Origin: Limanda limanda
Taxonomy: Eukaryota; Chordata; Actinopteri; Pleuronectiformes; Pleuronectidae
Length of the DNA stretch: 64,000 nucleotides
NCBI RefSeq assembly: GCF_963576545.1
Contig: NC_083651.1
Coordinates: 24,803,748-24,867,747 of the forward strand
Direction of reading: 5' to 3'
A model generated the notes under the pieces. The model was not told where the DNA came from. It searched no databases and saw only the letters and a list, made by a program, of their open reading frames with translations. Of the stretch, positions 47,197 through 61,370 are shown piece by piece. The number at the start of each line of letters is the position of its first letter. Position 1 is the stretch's first letter. The position numbers and the translations under genes were made by a program.

Positions 47197-50100
47197 TCCA
47201 ATCACTCTTCCATTCATTAGTAACATTTCAGACCTTTGAGATGAGCGTGCTATTCGGAAGGTGTGGCTGTCAACATCAATAAGGGCCTTCCAGTGTGAGG
47301 GGCCATTAATACCAAAGTAGCCACTCCGCATGTTGTCAGATATGAATAATGGTTTGCATAACAAATCATTTTGCTGTCTGACAGATATTCCAGCATCTGC
47401 ACGGGTGGAGGCTCCGGTTGCAGCACTTTGCTCCCATCAGCAGCCCCGCCGCCTGATCAAAGCTGAAGTTGAGGACTGAAGGACAGCGAATGGGCAAAAC
47501 TGATTTTTCCACACGGATGACACCTTATTCTGCGGCCACAGAGAAGATAATACAGGAAAAGGTTGCACACCGTGGTGATGGAATGAATCATCAGCAGTCA
47601 TAAATAGTTAGTGTCCCACAGCTGGGATGTAATGATGTTTTCTAATCATCCCCGGAGGTCGCTGCACCTCATCTTTCACTGATGACATCTTTGTGGCAAA
47701 TGCAATTTGACCGGAAAACAACAACCTGTGTCTCCTGTCAGTGGAGAACTGTCTGCTTCAATCTTGCCCCAAAACGTCGAGTTTATCCGACAATAAGGAC
47801 ATCTCGACTATTTCTCCCTATTCTGGTCTTTCTACCTGAAATGAAATGCTCTCATAAAGCTGCCGCTATGGCAGGAATCAATTTCTAACAACCAAGAAAT
47901 AAAAAGAAATCAACCTGAATATGTTTTTCCACAAGGTAAATTTCAAGATCTCTTTTGAGTGCACTCACACCGTCTCTAGTCTTTCTGTCAGTGTGGTAGG
48001 TAGAGGATGTATCTGAGCATGTAGTGAACAGCTTTGGGGCACAGCAGTGTGCCGTGCAAGGACAGGACAGCTGACACCTGCTGAACGGAGAGAGCTGGCA
48101 GAGAAATAGAGGAGCATTCAGAGAAACCAGGTTACACACTGCATTGCGTAGCCTGTACTGTAACACTCCAGGATGCCTATGAAATGGGTCACTGGTGGCT
48201 TCGGCACATGCAAGGAATTTAAATCTATTTGAAGTTTTGGTGCAGAGAAAAAATGCACTGTGGAACTTAAGCATTAATTTATCTATTTTACAAGTCAATT
48301 CCATTTCATATTCATGCACCAATGGATTCATAATGGATTCGTCATATTGAGTGAGATGTCTCTTACTTAACTTCTCCACAAAGTCCCAGGTAGGTGAAAT
48401 GTACATTTCTAATAGGATGAACTTATCAAAGCACTCAGACGATCTCAATTTTACCCTCCCAGCCTATTCTTCTTCTAATCACTGATTACCAGTCTCAGCA
48501 AATTGGTGTTTTTTGTTTTTTGTCCTATAGCAGAATTACTAAATTCACAGAAATCTCCAAAAATTTTAATTTGTCCAGAATCTACGAAAGAAAAAGATAT
48601 TGAACAAGGTAACCAATATACCTCCATGATTTGTGTCATCACAACTGATACAAATAAGGATAACTAAGGGTACTAAGTTTACTGTGGAATGAATGCTAAA
48701 AATCAATATATTGTGGGCAGAGTGAAGACTAGAATATCTAAATGTGTGTGTATGATCTACCTCTGAGGGTGCTGGGCGTTTCCGACTAAACTCAACCTCT
48801 TCACATTTATGCGCATACATAATTTATGTATGATTTTGATACCGAAAGATTGGTTTGAAGATTTGAATCAAGTGGTTTGGTATCATATGTTTTTTTTTTT
48901 AGTTTGATGTAGGGCCCAAAAGACTCTTGTTGTGGGCTGCCAAAAAGTTAGATGACGGCTGCGGTGCATATCACAACCTTCTTCAGATAAACTACATTCT
49001 CATGTTAGCTGAAAGGTCCAAGTGGCAGAAAGGTGTTATGCAACCTTTTCTCAATCAGAAATTGAGGTAATCTGGTGATGTATCCAACTCCAGGTATTTT
49101 CTAAAACTTTCAAAGACACACATAATATTCAATATTCCATTGGTCTCTTAACAGCATATGCAATTTAATAGGTCCACTGTTGTCCTGATCCTGATTTAGT
49201 CATGACAATAAGAATTTGAAAACAACCCTCTGCCAATTCATTGCAGTATTTTTTCATTACGGTAACACAGTCATGTGCATTATTTATCTGACCATTGGAA
49301 CTATATGAACACAAAATATAGGTTTCACTATGAAAGTATAGATACTGTCAAGTCATATACTTACATTGTATCAGATAAAAAGCATGTCAGGAATATTTCA
49401 GTTAAAATGTGTGGCAGAGAACTTGATTAAGCCATGATACCAAATCTATGGTGCCTTGTGATTATCTTCAACATGACTTCTAGATGCTCTAGCAGTTTGC
49501 ACCTCTTCCATGGCCACCAAGACTAAATTCAACAAAATGGGGATCAAATAAGGTCGAAGTTAACTTAAGACATGCTATCATCACTCCAACAGACCGAGGT
49601 TGTGGGTCGGCTTGCTGAGGTTTTACATTGTGCTGGCGTTTCAGCAAATGTCATTGTCATATTCTTCATGCACTTCTTCAGCCCTCAGCTAACCTCCATT
49701 TGCTGCTGTGTATGTCTGTCCTGACATTTATGAAATTGGCTTCTGCAAGGTTAAACTCTGGCAACAAAAGTTTCAAAAGTGCAATGCGCTCTGGCACTGC
49801 ACACTCATGCACCTGCAGTAGAGGTCAAAACTTCCCTGGAATTGCTCTGAAACTTTGCATCAGTCAGCTGCACGTGTTGTTCCCGTTACTTGTCTGAGAA
49901 ATTTGAATGGCAGGATTATATGTGGTTGCATCACGTTGCCTCTAACGAGGCACTGCGAGGACTGCAATTGTAGGAAAGGCCCAAGAACTGATAGTCCTCA
50001 TCAGACCTGGGAGTAAGGAAAGGCTGACTTAGAGGCTTTTTGTTGGTCTATATTGCTGAAACACCGTTATTGCATTTCCCTCTGTAAGTCATGTGGCAGG

Positions 50101-52737
50101 GTAGCCACCCCCCCATCTCCCCCTCTCTCCCACGCTGTCCGTTGAGATGTCTCCCTCTCCATCTGCAGGTTGATGAGATCAGTGGTAGCTGTGGCTGAGG
50201 CAACAACACGGACTGAAGGGAGAACACGTCAGAGATCATAATGAGCTGCACTGATATGTAGTCAAGTTTGAAAATTGTCAAACTTCTGTGCCTTCTGGCA
50301 TTTATGAAATATGGCAGCAAACAGCAAAAACGGAAGAGATAACAATTGACGAATCTTTAAAATCCTTTTGTGGAACTGTACATAAATTCTTTATAATCAG
50401 CGGTGACATTCATCGACTAACATTTTATAAGCTAAATTTAAAATGTATTGTCCAAAAAAACCTGAAACCTGAACTGATATAACCAACATGTCACATAATC
50501 CACTTTACATGCAATGGATCTCCCCCACATTAAATGCATTTTGAAGTGAAGGCAGGGTGAGGCTTTGACTGTGAATATGACTTTATCATAGTCAACAGAA
50601 GAACTGTGACATGTTTGGCTGCATCCACACCAAACGCATCAGTACAGGGTGGAATAGATTACCTGGAGGAATAGATTATTTGGTGGAATTAAGTGCTGTC
50701 ATTGGCAGGCATTTGTATAACTTCATCTGCATGCAGTACATATTCAAGTGCATCTTCATCAATGAGAACAATAAAAAATGACCCACTCATGAACATTATT
50801 GCATAGTATTAAGAGTAGCTTTGCCAATTACCTTTTCAATATGCCACATTATCCCATATACGTTTTCTTCTATTAGATTTGCATATTGTTGTGTCTGAAA
50901 TATCCCAAACATATTCTGAATGAATGTTTTTTCTTACATGCCTGTAAAGACTGACGAAGATGGGTGGGATTTCATCTCAATTGCGCCAAACAGAGGGAGA
51001 CCACACAGCTCAGGAGGCAGTGTCTTTGTGAGTGAGAGGTGATTGTAAAACAAATTATACAATCACAGAAAAAGAAATTGTGCGGTTCTTGAGGGTTATT
51101 TATTTATTGCTTTATAGCCTCCTGAGCCCGGCCTGCCTGGGGCGTGCTGCATCTCTGACCAAGTCTCAGCTTTGCCATGCCACCTACTTCTAGAAACAAA
51201 CAACACAAAACCAAACAGGGGGACAATATAGATGTCACTAAATTCAGTGAAGCCTTTTCCAGAAGCAAACACATGTTAAGAGTTTAGGACTGGTTGTTGT
51301 CGTAGCATATCCACAGAGCAGGTCTGTTTGTAAGGTCTGTATTTGCACACAGATTAGGGATGTTGTCTATTTGCAAGTTAAAAGAACTGTGGCAACAAGA
51401 TAAAACATGAATTTGACTTGCAGTCAAAGTCTAAATCCCTTTGATGTGAGTGGAGGTAAAGAAGTAAGAAGGACTTTTCAGTTTGCCCTTTTAAGAATTG
51501 ATTTCCGATCTCACTGGGTTGAAATGATGTGATGTTGATAAAATAGAGACAAGTATCAAACTCATGACATTTGAATTTTGGAATAGACTTGAGGTGTGAT
51601 ACTACGTGTGTGAGCACCCATGTCAAATGAAGTCCTAACACAATAGGTATGCAGTGCGCAAACAGTTGAATGTTTAATTTGTCAAGGACAGTTGCTCAGT
51701 GTAATCCAAGAACAGGCAAAGAAAAATGAATCTTAGAATTGGAAAAGATTAAATTCTGCTCAACTAAAGAGAGAAAAAGATGGATAACCATAAGTGGGAA
51801 TTAACACCAACCAGTGAAATAAATGGAAGAGGGAGTGTCGTGGCTGGTGTCAGGAAATAGTCAGAGGGAGAAAGGAGTAATCTGATTGCAATAGGACATT
51901 ACTCTCTGCCCGTGTCCTGAAGGAAGAGCAGAAAGCGGCTGTGTCCTCTCTTAAGTCCTCTCCCCATTAGACCTTGCATCGTTTGGGAGATTAATAGACG
52001 CTCACGCGTGAACACTGCCACATTTGTCAGCTGCCTCATCCGATAATATGGGGCTGCGGGCGTGCCTTCTTCTACCTCCACTTTAAAAAGACTTTAAAAG
52101 GTCACAGAGGGAGATGCTGGCAAATAGAAGGTGAACAAATACATCTTAGCTGTGAATGTTAAAATAAAATGAAATAATTTGAAATAAAGACAATCTATAT
52201 ATTTTTAAAGTTAACACAAATGCTTGGTAAACACAAAAAAAAACTATAAATACCAGTATTGTGTTTATTGATTACTGCACTGTATAGTTAAACCTTATGA
52301 TCCACAGAGTTGGTTTTATTATGCCATTGTGCTTTGGCAAATACTGCATCACAACATTCCTGGGAGAAAGAAAGGGAGGAAGTTACATTTCAACATATGT
52401 CAAAAAAATTATTGCAGAGAGCAAATTACGATCTGAAAAACTTCATGAATTACTACATTATACAATTCTTGACTAGCCTCACTGATAACTCTGACCAGTT
52501 ATTTATATGTTGTTGATTTTGGATATCATAGTGGATGCGATCTTGGTTCTATCTCAGGAGGAGTATATGTTTGTCCATTCGAGCGTACAAATGAACCGCT
52601 TGGCCAGTGGCCCCGGCCTTTGAGCTCTTTCTCTAAAGAGTCCATGGCAATTTTGCTCCCTTCTCCAATGACACCCAACCTGTTTGCTGAGATACCCCGG
52701 CTAGGTAGGGCAAGGTCTGAACAGTGTTGTTGTTTAC
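47193..52737. other. No gene recognised
   Basis: The 187-codon minus frame at 47885-48448 is the longest non-repetitive frame of this interval, but it lacks any recognisable motif and ends without splice or poly(A) context, so it is not called. No transposon ends seen. Confidence 0.55.
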
Positions 52738-52800
52738 CTCCACAGCCGTGGCTATGAAGACCCTGGTTCCGTCCAGGACGACGATCGGCGACTGCCAGGG
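52738..52800 (-). CDS. Candidate short exon of unknown gene (speculative)
   Basis: On the minus strand a 63-base stretch reads PWQSPIVVLDGTRVFIATAVE at its core. It is unusually rich in CpG at codon third positions for this region and ends at a consensus donor, GAG|GTAAAC. Upstream is a pyrimidine-rich tract (TTTCTCCTTCCTTCCTTG) and an AG. Composition and splice signals differ from the flanks. I do not recognise the protein, and no second exon was found nearby. It could equally be a decayed exon or chance. Confidence 0.25.
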
Positions 52801-55800
52801 CCTCGGGAAACATGACAAGGAAGGAAGGAGAAATTTCCCATTAACTCAGGAAATTGGTACAAGCTGTGCTGCCACACAATCCAATCAGCTTTCTTATTTT
52901 ACTGACTGCACAGTCTGACACATGCTTGCAACTAAGTGGTACTTTTCTTTTTTAGATTCACCATTACCCAGAACAGGTTCCAGCCATTTCCTTTTACTTC
53001 CTCAATAGGATAAAAAAGACTAATGTCATGTGCTAAACTAATTATTTTAATTAAAAAAATACAGGAAATAGAAACATATATTTGTCCTGTGAATGTTTGT
53101 CTGTGAAGTATCACATTGTGTTGACTCTTTTTGAAACAAGCCAAAAAACAAATAGGTTTCGTTGGAAATAGATTAAGGAGTTTCACTTTAAAAATATAGG
53201 GGTCAGTGGGTAAAGATGAGCCCAGCTAACGGCCTGGCAGGGGGCCATGCAAAGGTCATCTAGAGGTCAATAGTAAGACTATATATCTACTGACAATGTA
53301 CATTTATATGTATGTATGTTTATGTCATCCGATACCCCACCACCCGCTGTTAATGTATAAGTGGAGCAGGGGGAACAATTGGCCACTGAGATGTGCAGAA
53401 CATGTGCCAATAACGGACCGAAATAAAAAACTATTTTTGTTCCCTATTCTATTCTGTGTTAATATTATAGGAGTAATATGAATAAGTCATATGTGTCTTA
53501 ATTAAAATAGAAAATTACTGACTTGACCTTTAACCTCTTTTTGCTTCATCATATTTTTTATACAAAATTATGTCAAACAAAGCAAGGCTTGGATTGGTCC
53601 ATAACATACTATTTGGAACTGATTATAAGAGACTGCTAGTGATGTACTCAGCATTGAGGGTAGTGAGGTCAGGACTTCTGTATTATTTCCATGGTGTATG
53701 CCTTTCATCCCCACCACACATCATCTGGCCACTGGCTAATTTGTCTCATTTGGGTAAATTCGATAGTGAGTTAGCTCACTTAAATTCCATCCATCCAAAA
53801 TGAGATAAATAAAAAAAAGAGAAATTATCGTACAAACAAGAGAAAAAAAAAAAAAAAAATCAAAAAGATCATGTGTGGCTACTGACTGACTAAGTGATAA
53901 AGGATTAATCTGCTGTTTATTTTCTCCATCGTTGTAAAAAAATCCAAGAGAAAATAGTTATACATGTAGTCACAAGTCTTCTAAATGATTATCAACATAG
54001 TTTACTGTGGCTCCCAGACTGATTCTGTCTGCAACTTTTACTGTCACACAACTCACTTTTGTCAGCCCCTTGAGCTGCAAAGGTTTCTGTGTGTTTCTTT
54101 ATGGGGTCAGTGTGTTTCTGTTTCTAAGGCAGAGGTTGGACAGACCGGCAAAGCAGATGTAGCTGGGAGCCAGGATGTGGACAATTCTTTTGAGGACAAT
54201 TCAATTACGATCGACACACATTTCAGTGGGGATTAAGTTATAAATGGGACACACACTTTGATCTGCACAGATGGATGGTGTTGAGGAAGATGGGAGAACA
54301 TGTTTAATTTGTTTCTGCCTTTTTGTTCATTCCTTCATGACATAGCTGTTACCAAGGAGACACCAGTTTTTTCCAACAACACCACAAAACCTGTTGCACT
54401 GATGATAAATGCAAAAGCTATCTTGGCTCTGTGTCCCTTTGCCATATAAACTTCATTACACTGTTTAAATGAAAATAATTAAGCATCTTAAAGGAGAGCT
54501 GCTTTACACCAATTAAACCAAACACAATGAAAGCTCCATCGAGCTGTACCAGTAAAGCCTTTAATCCGAATCAAGACACCGATAGATGACTGACAGGTAT
54601 TTTGACGTCAACCCGAATAAAGGAAGGACAGACGAGTGTGACAGGAATATTGTACTTCTTGGCTCAAAGAGAAAGATGCAGGGGGAAAAATGGAAGTAGC
54701 ATTTATCTACCTCAGCTGCAGAGAGAGAACCAGACCTTCACTTGAAGCTGAATTATACTAGATAGTCCTACATTTCTAATTCTCCTGTTTAGTCTACTTT
54801 ATCATATTTCAGAAGGAAGATTTGTTTTCCAACATGCTATAGATCTGTTTAATGCAAACACAAATTTGACCAAATGTGTTTGTTTGCATAATTTACTCTT
54901 TACCGGGCATTTCTGTTTTTTGTGTTAAAAATACCTGTTCAGCTAGAATTTACGTAATCCCAGTCTAGATTTATGCTGCTCTAATTAACAAACCAACTGT
55001 GTTCTCACACAGTGGGAGGAGATAACTAAGATCAGAATGGAGTCATAGGCCAGTGTTTTCACAACATAAAGGACCACTCCATTTTTACTTCCCCTTTAAA
55101 TAACACTCTCTCAATTAAAGTCCATTCGTCTTGCCCTTGTGTGGGGGGACTTTGCGTTAGTGTGTGTGTGTATGTGTGTGGGGGGACTTTGCATGTGTGT
55201 ATGTCTGTGTGCTTTAATTAAAGCCCCATGTGAGCAAAGCAATAGTCATTAATCAGGGGTCCGTCCCTCCACTGCAGAGGTGAGGAGAGTGGCGCTCTGG
55301 GGTTAGGGTTCCCTGACAACAACCTCACAGGGTGGAGAGATTTTCTCTGCAAAACCTGAAAACTTATGAGGGTATCGGGTAGATTAAGGTGGTGCACAAT
55401 AATGACATGTCAGTGTTCACACAGGTATGTGTTACTGCTGCTTCAGGCTGAACATGTATTAGATTTTTCAAGGTTTACATACATGTGTGCAGTTTATTCA
55501 TACAAAGTAAGATAATCAGGGACAATACTCACAAAGCATCCTGGTAAAACTGTTTCAAGTCGACAGCTCTGAAAAGTTTCTTAAGTAAGCGGTTGCCGAT
55601 AAGTTGTATAGAACCTGCACGACGGATCCCATTTTTGTCCTGCAGTGTCCCCTCTCACCTTTTGACTACAACACTTTCCCCATTTTTGCTAACGCCTAAA
55701 ATGTGCATAGCACTAGCAGAGAACAGCAGCTCAACAGTGACTCAAATCCATTCACCCAACATATTGCTAGCATAGCACTGGGGCAAGTCTCTGTTTCTGT

Positions 55801-57149
55801 CCCTGAGCTGCCCAGACAGAGTCCAGACTGACGCCTCATTTGCACAAAGCGCTGTCGACTCCGACTGGATGTCTTTTTATTCCTATGGGAACCTCTGAGC
55901 TTGAAGACACTGACCCAGGATGACTTAAAGCTGTGATTGCTCCAGAGGGGGCTTTATGAGGTACTGAATTAGCGGTTTGAATACTTCACTATAAGAGAAA
56001 CCTCCGTTTTTGATTTTTAATATATTTGCAACAATTTCTACAAACATGTTTTCACTTAATGGGTATATAATTGGTTACCAAAAAGCATCTGAATGCATCC
56101 GAGTACTTTCTGAAGCCACTTAAAATTACCGTCAAGATAAGCTGAAGAGTTGATGGTGGGAACTTGCTACCCTTCGATTGTGCCCTCATGAATGTTAGTA
56201 TCAAGCTAACGTGTGACACTGGTTGGCCCCTACGTGTCATGTTGCTATTCCATTGATTTGCCAAGGCGAACAGTAATTACCACTAATCCCAGTCAGAAGA
56301 CATGGCAATTTGTGTCATGTCTCTCCCAGGCCCCCATAGGCCATTATCTGCTGGTTCATTAAAGAGGAAGACAGATCGAGCCTGACCCCATGGCTGGCTG
56401 AGTGTTGAGTGAATTGACACGACACAGGGAGCTGAGCTAAGCATGAAACGTTCACTGAGCTAAACCAGCTGTGACATGCAGTGCAAATGTAGCCATTGTG
56501 GAAGCCCCAATCTTTACTTCTTTTCATCCCCTGAAAAAAAAACTGTAAGCTAGAGCTCAACGGTTTGGTCACTGCTGCAAGTTCTCTTACAAAGTGTGAA
56601 TTAGATCATGTGATAAACCATGTAATCATGGAAATTGAGCAGTATTAATTCAAGAGATTGAGGGTAACTATATATGAAATAATTTCTACAACAGCATAAA
56701 CTGTACACTCAGCCTGGCTGATTTTGTTGCAGAACTGCAAAAATAATTTGAGAGTGGAACATAGCTTTAAAGCTTTGACATTGGAGTGGGTGCAAGCAGA
56801 GCTTAGGTTAATTCACTGGCATAAAGTGCTCTCCACCTTTGATGTAATGGACATAACAGTTTTATGAAACCAACTCAGGTGTGTCAAGCCAAACAGGACT
56901 AAACAAGAAATTATGCAACTTCCTCTATTCTGAAATGAAACAGCAAACAAGAGGGTGTGAAGGACAAACAGGGGAAGTAGTTAGAATTGAGCTGTTTAAG
57001 TGAAGTTTAGAAGTTTTGTAATATTGAAGAATTAAACTGGTGTAATGTTTGACCTTTTGTTTTACTTTTTCTACTTTTCATTACCAATTACACTGAAATT
57101 ATGATCCTCCCAAACCGAAACCAAGTTTGAGTTGCCTGAATGTGACCAC
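52801..57149. other. No gene recognised
   Basis: AT-rich sequence with an A-rich run at 53843-53859 and a near-tandem duplication of GTGGGGGGACTTTGC at about 55141 and 55178. Frames are all below 90 codons. Confidence 0.55.
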
Positions 57150-57419
57150 TGCAGTGACCCGGCTCAGAAGCACTGACAAAAAGACAGGAAGACGCAGGTT
57201 GAAAAGTAATTTATTTCAATAAAGTGTGTGACAATGAAGATAACTTGAACTACGAATGCATTGAGGTGTGTTTATCAGTACAATAAGTAAGGGTGAGAGT
57301 ATGCATGAGTGAAGTGTGTGTGTGTGGTGAGCAGGTGATGTTGAAGGGCTGAAAACAAAGTAACATGTGCAGGAGTTAGGTGAGTGACAGAGAATGTCAG
57401 CCGGAAGGGTCCCGTCACA
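57150..57419 (-). mobile_element. Probable solo LTR
   Basis: On the minus strand the 270-base segment starts TGTGACGGGACCC and ends GGGTCACTGCA, so it has the TG...CA ends of a long terminal repeat. AAATAAATTAC near 57214 gives an AATAAA poly(A) signal in the same orientation. The 5-base flanks ACCAC and ACTAC match at 4 of 5. No second LTR or internal region is nearby, so it would be a solo LTR left by recombination. The family (gypsy-like or other) is not determinable. Confidence 0.5.
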
Positions 57420-60400
57420 ACTACAAAATGTTAACCACTAAGTTCAAGTGAAGATTGAACCAATTGCTCATTTTGCAAACACATTCAATATGAAGATATT
57501 GTGACTTTGGAGGTTGAATCTTTTAACAAAAGCGTTTTTACCTATTGTCATTCATCATAGTTCATTATTTATTTCATTGCCTGTTTATGCCATTATTATT
57601 ACCTGCCAGCCCACTCGTCCCACTTTTCAGCCACCTGACACTTCCTCACCCAAATACTCATCTAGTCTTTATCCTCTAATCACTTCCATGTATATACACT
57701 CACTGGGACGATGCACTTACACTGGGTAATTCCCACTTTTGCTCTCAGACAGCCTCGGTTCTTCATGCAATGGATTCTACAACATGTTGGAATCTGCTTC
57801 ACGTAGACCATCCATGATTCCTATCCCCTGTTCTACTACATCCCCAAGGTGTTTGACTGGATTCACATCTTACTGGAACACGTAACTCATTGCCATGCTC
57901 ATGAGACCTCTAATGAAGCCTTAATGCAATGGTAAATTGAGGCCATACAGAAATGAACATGCAGCAATAACACTGACAGGATGTGGCATTCAAACAGATA
58001 TTGATTGGTGTTAATAATCCAAAGTGTGCCAAGTAAACACCATTATACTACTCCTTCTGATTTTCCCTGCTCCATTTGTCTGCCACATCTGACTCAACAT
58101 TAGGTAATTTGGACTGAATTATATTGTTATCTCAGACTTGTGCATTTGATTTGTTCCTATTCTGAGCTGTGACATCGTAAAGATGTAATCCAGGTGGCAT
58201 TGCACGATAATATATTTGCTGTTTCAAATCAGTAGCACACAAACATGTATTTTAAAAAATACAGGATTTAAGATCAAAACACGACTGACATGAATAAAAT
58301 CACCACTGACATATCGTGTGTTACATATCGTGTGTTACTCGTGCCTGACTCAGCTTTTTCCTTGGCCCTCCAGTACACTTGTCCATGTCAGTGATTGGTC
58401 ATATGCTGTAAATCCCGCCCCACTTTTATGTGAACATGCTAATATCTAAAGAACCTGGGTTGAGTTATCAAGTTGATAACAATGTCATGTGATTGTTAAG
58501 CCTGACAGCGTTTGTTAGGTTAAGTTCAGCCAGATATCCAAAAGAAATGCAGGGATGTTTTACCTTTGTTTATTTGAATTGTCATTATTCTTATTATTAT
58601 AGAGATTCCTGCAGAATGAGATTGAGAGAGAGAGATAGAAAGAAAGAGAGGGATAGAGCATTATCAAAGAGGAATGTATATAATATTAGATTAGATAATA
58701 AGATTAGCCTTGAATTTGGAAATGACGATTGCCACCCAAACAAGGAACTAGTTCCACAGGTTTCTCATGGAGCAAATGCATGGAAGCTATATGGGAGGCA
58801 TGTGGAATTTTTTTCCAGCAGGACTCATGCTGCAGACTTCAGTCTTGTTGGGACATTATGATAAAAAATAATAATTGGAATGGACTGGATTTTCATCATA
58901 CTTTTGAGACAGGATATTTCTAAATGTCATTCTAATTGTATCCATTGAAGGAGGCTATGTTTAATTAGTAAATGCAAAATGACTATTCCTAAAATAATTC
59001 CCAAAATAAAAATAACTGTAGAGGTAACCTCAGTTTATAGTCAAGTATTTGATAGCTGACCTCTTTGGTCTCTTCCCTTATCTCCATGTGGCGCATCACT
59101 GCCCTGGACTTTGTAGCCTTACAGCAACTGAGGGGCCTCTGATGTAAACATTAACTATCCTGATCCATGGAAGCTATGAGAAGGCTTCTCCTCAAATCTC
59201 CCCTCGGCACAGCAGTAAAACAGAGCCAACATGATTGAATTCAACAAATCAATAAAAATGTAATCAATTACTCATTAGCAAAAGACATCTGTTGCATGAT
59301 TCTGCTTAGCTCTGTAAATGTGGCCTTTCAACAATTCTATAGCATCCACACCGCTCTCATCTTGTGTATTTAATAAACTACATGAAGTATTGCAATAGCT
59401 ACATTATTGCGATAACTATACTAAGTATGTTTCTTTGCCACAGTCTTAAAGTCAAGGATATTCAGTTTACTGTTCTAGTTGACACAGAAAACCATCAAAT
59501 GAATATGAAGAAAATGATTCTGCAACTTTAAACATTGTTTTTGATTTACTTTCCATTTACCAGCTGCTTTAATCTAATTTGCGGCACGTCAATATGAATA
59601 TACAGCGAGCGCTAATTATAGATAGACATCTATATAAAAAAATATTTAAAAAAATGTTCACTAACCTATAGTGGTTCAAAATGTATATGAATGAATCAGA
59701 TATAAAAAAACATTGGTCAGCAGTACTAACCTAAAAATTGATTCTTAGATTATCACTTCATTATTTCTAGATGGAAAATTATAGCTTCTCTTTCATCAAT
59801 TTAGATCTATCAGTTGAGTACTATCAAAGACTGAGAAATTGCACTTAAGATAAACTACTGAATAACTAACTACTATGTTGCAAGTCACAGAGATATCTAA
59901 AAATGTTCACTCAAAGACTTTAACTGTTCACATAAAATTACTTAATATCATTATTTTAACGTGGCACAGTCCAGTGAAAGATTCCACCTCTCACATTTTA
60001 TTGTTAGCTGCTTGTTGTTTCCAAGGTTTAGTTGTAGACGTTTGTTTATGTGGCCTTAATCCCGTCCCTCTAACTCATGTTTTACGCCGACAGTCATTAT
60101 GGAGCAGGCTTCCTGCAAAGCTCTGTGTCGGGGCTGTGCTGCTGCAGAGAGATGCTGGCTGTCTTCTTAGGATTTCATTTGAAAGTGATTTGTGGAAATT
60201 CTTCTAAATCAAGCTGTCACATGAAAGAAAAAAAGTTAATAGGATTTATTTGCTTTAAGCGTTTGTGTAAATTCAATTATTCGTCAGTGCATCATTTATA
60301 CATGAATTTGATACATGCAGAAGCCACAAAGGCATGACAATTTCAACACATATTAATTTAATAATGCAGTCATAGGACATGTCCAAACATTATGACTGTA

Positions 60401-61039
60401 ATCAAAACCTCAACTACATAGCAAGGCCTAATGGTTTTAATAGCATCACATATTCAGATTGGTAACCTCACTTAGTTATGGTGCTGGGATAGAGTGTACT
60501 TTCCTCTTTGTATATGCAGCATGCAGACCTCTAAGAGTACTTAGGTTTTTAGAGTGATGAGTCATGTGCAGCTTTCAGGCAGCAGGGTACACTAATAAGA
60601 AAGGCTGGAAACAAGTGCAAGGGAAACAACATACTTTGTCTTATCCACCAAACATGTGGAAGAAATCAAAATGACTTTGAGATGATACAACTTTTTAAAT
60701 CACCATATAGAACAATGATTGACATTACCAGGAACTCAAAGCTATGTAACATAGCCGCAGTAGTAAATCTCTTCAATGTCTGCAGGAAGCAGGAGGAACA
60801 TCCACAGACCTATGAGCTAAACAGATCTTGTCTGCGGTAGATCAAGGAATCTGGTGAATCTTCGGTGTATGACCTGCAGCTCAGTATGTACGGCCAGTGC
60901 AGCCAGGTCAACACGAGTCAAGTATAAAGGTTTTTATAGGTTTATATTACTGCACCGAGCACTTCTCCCCTTCTTTCTGTCTCTCTGCTCCCACATTTTA
61001 AAATGTTACTACATGTCACCAACTTCCCCTCCAATAGTT

Positions 61040-61041
<2 letters not shown>
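57420..61041. other. No gene recognised
   Basis: GA-rich low-complexity sequence occurs at 58618-58660 and a 14-base direct duplication (ACATATCGTGTGTT) at about 58310-58337. The 110- and 122-codon frames here have no recognisable content. Confidence 0.55.

Positions 61042-61121
<80 letters not shown>
61042..61121. repeat. (TC)40 microsatellite
   Basis: A perfect 80-base TC run, the longest simple repeat in the window. It makes both strands appear open (poly-LS and poly-RE), which is an artefact. Confidence 0.95.
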
Positions 61122-61123
<2 letters not shown>

Positions 61124-61257
61124 AACAAAAAATATTATTATTATCATTATCTTTGTTATTATTGTTGTTGCTGTTACATCTTTACATCCATAATTATCAA
61201 TCATATTGTTTTAATTATAACTAGTCAGAGCTGAAACCTGATGGTGCACAAGTGTTC

Positions 61258-61370
61258 CTGGTATCTCTCTCCTCTCTCTCCCCCTCTCCCCCCCCCCTGT
61301 CTCTCTCTCTTGTCTCTCCTCCCCTCTTTCCATCCATCTTTCCTCTCCTCCCCATTTTTCTCTGCTCGCC
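61258..61370. repeat. CT-rich polypyrimidine tract
   Basis: An interrupted pyrimidine tract with CTCTCT, C9 and TCCTCCCC runs follows the TC microsatellite by about 140 bases. Low complexity; no gene. Confidence 0.8.

Noticed and set aside
47885..48448. 187-codon minus-strand open frame
   Set aside because: No recognisable motif or sensible composition, no splice or poly(A) context, and its length is within chance in 64 kb searched in six frames.
55141..55192. Two copies of GTGGGGGGACTTTGC
   Set aside because: A local duplication within a TG-rich microsatellite-like stretch; no sign of a functional element.
61003..61234. Poly-LS and poly-RE frames
   Set aside because: Produced by the (TC)40 microsatellite.
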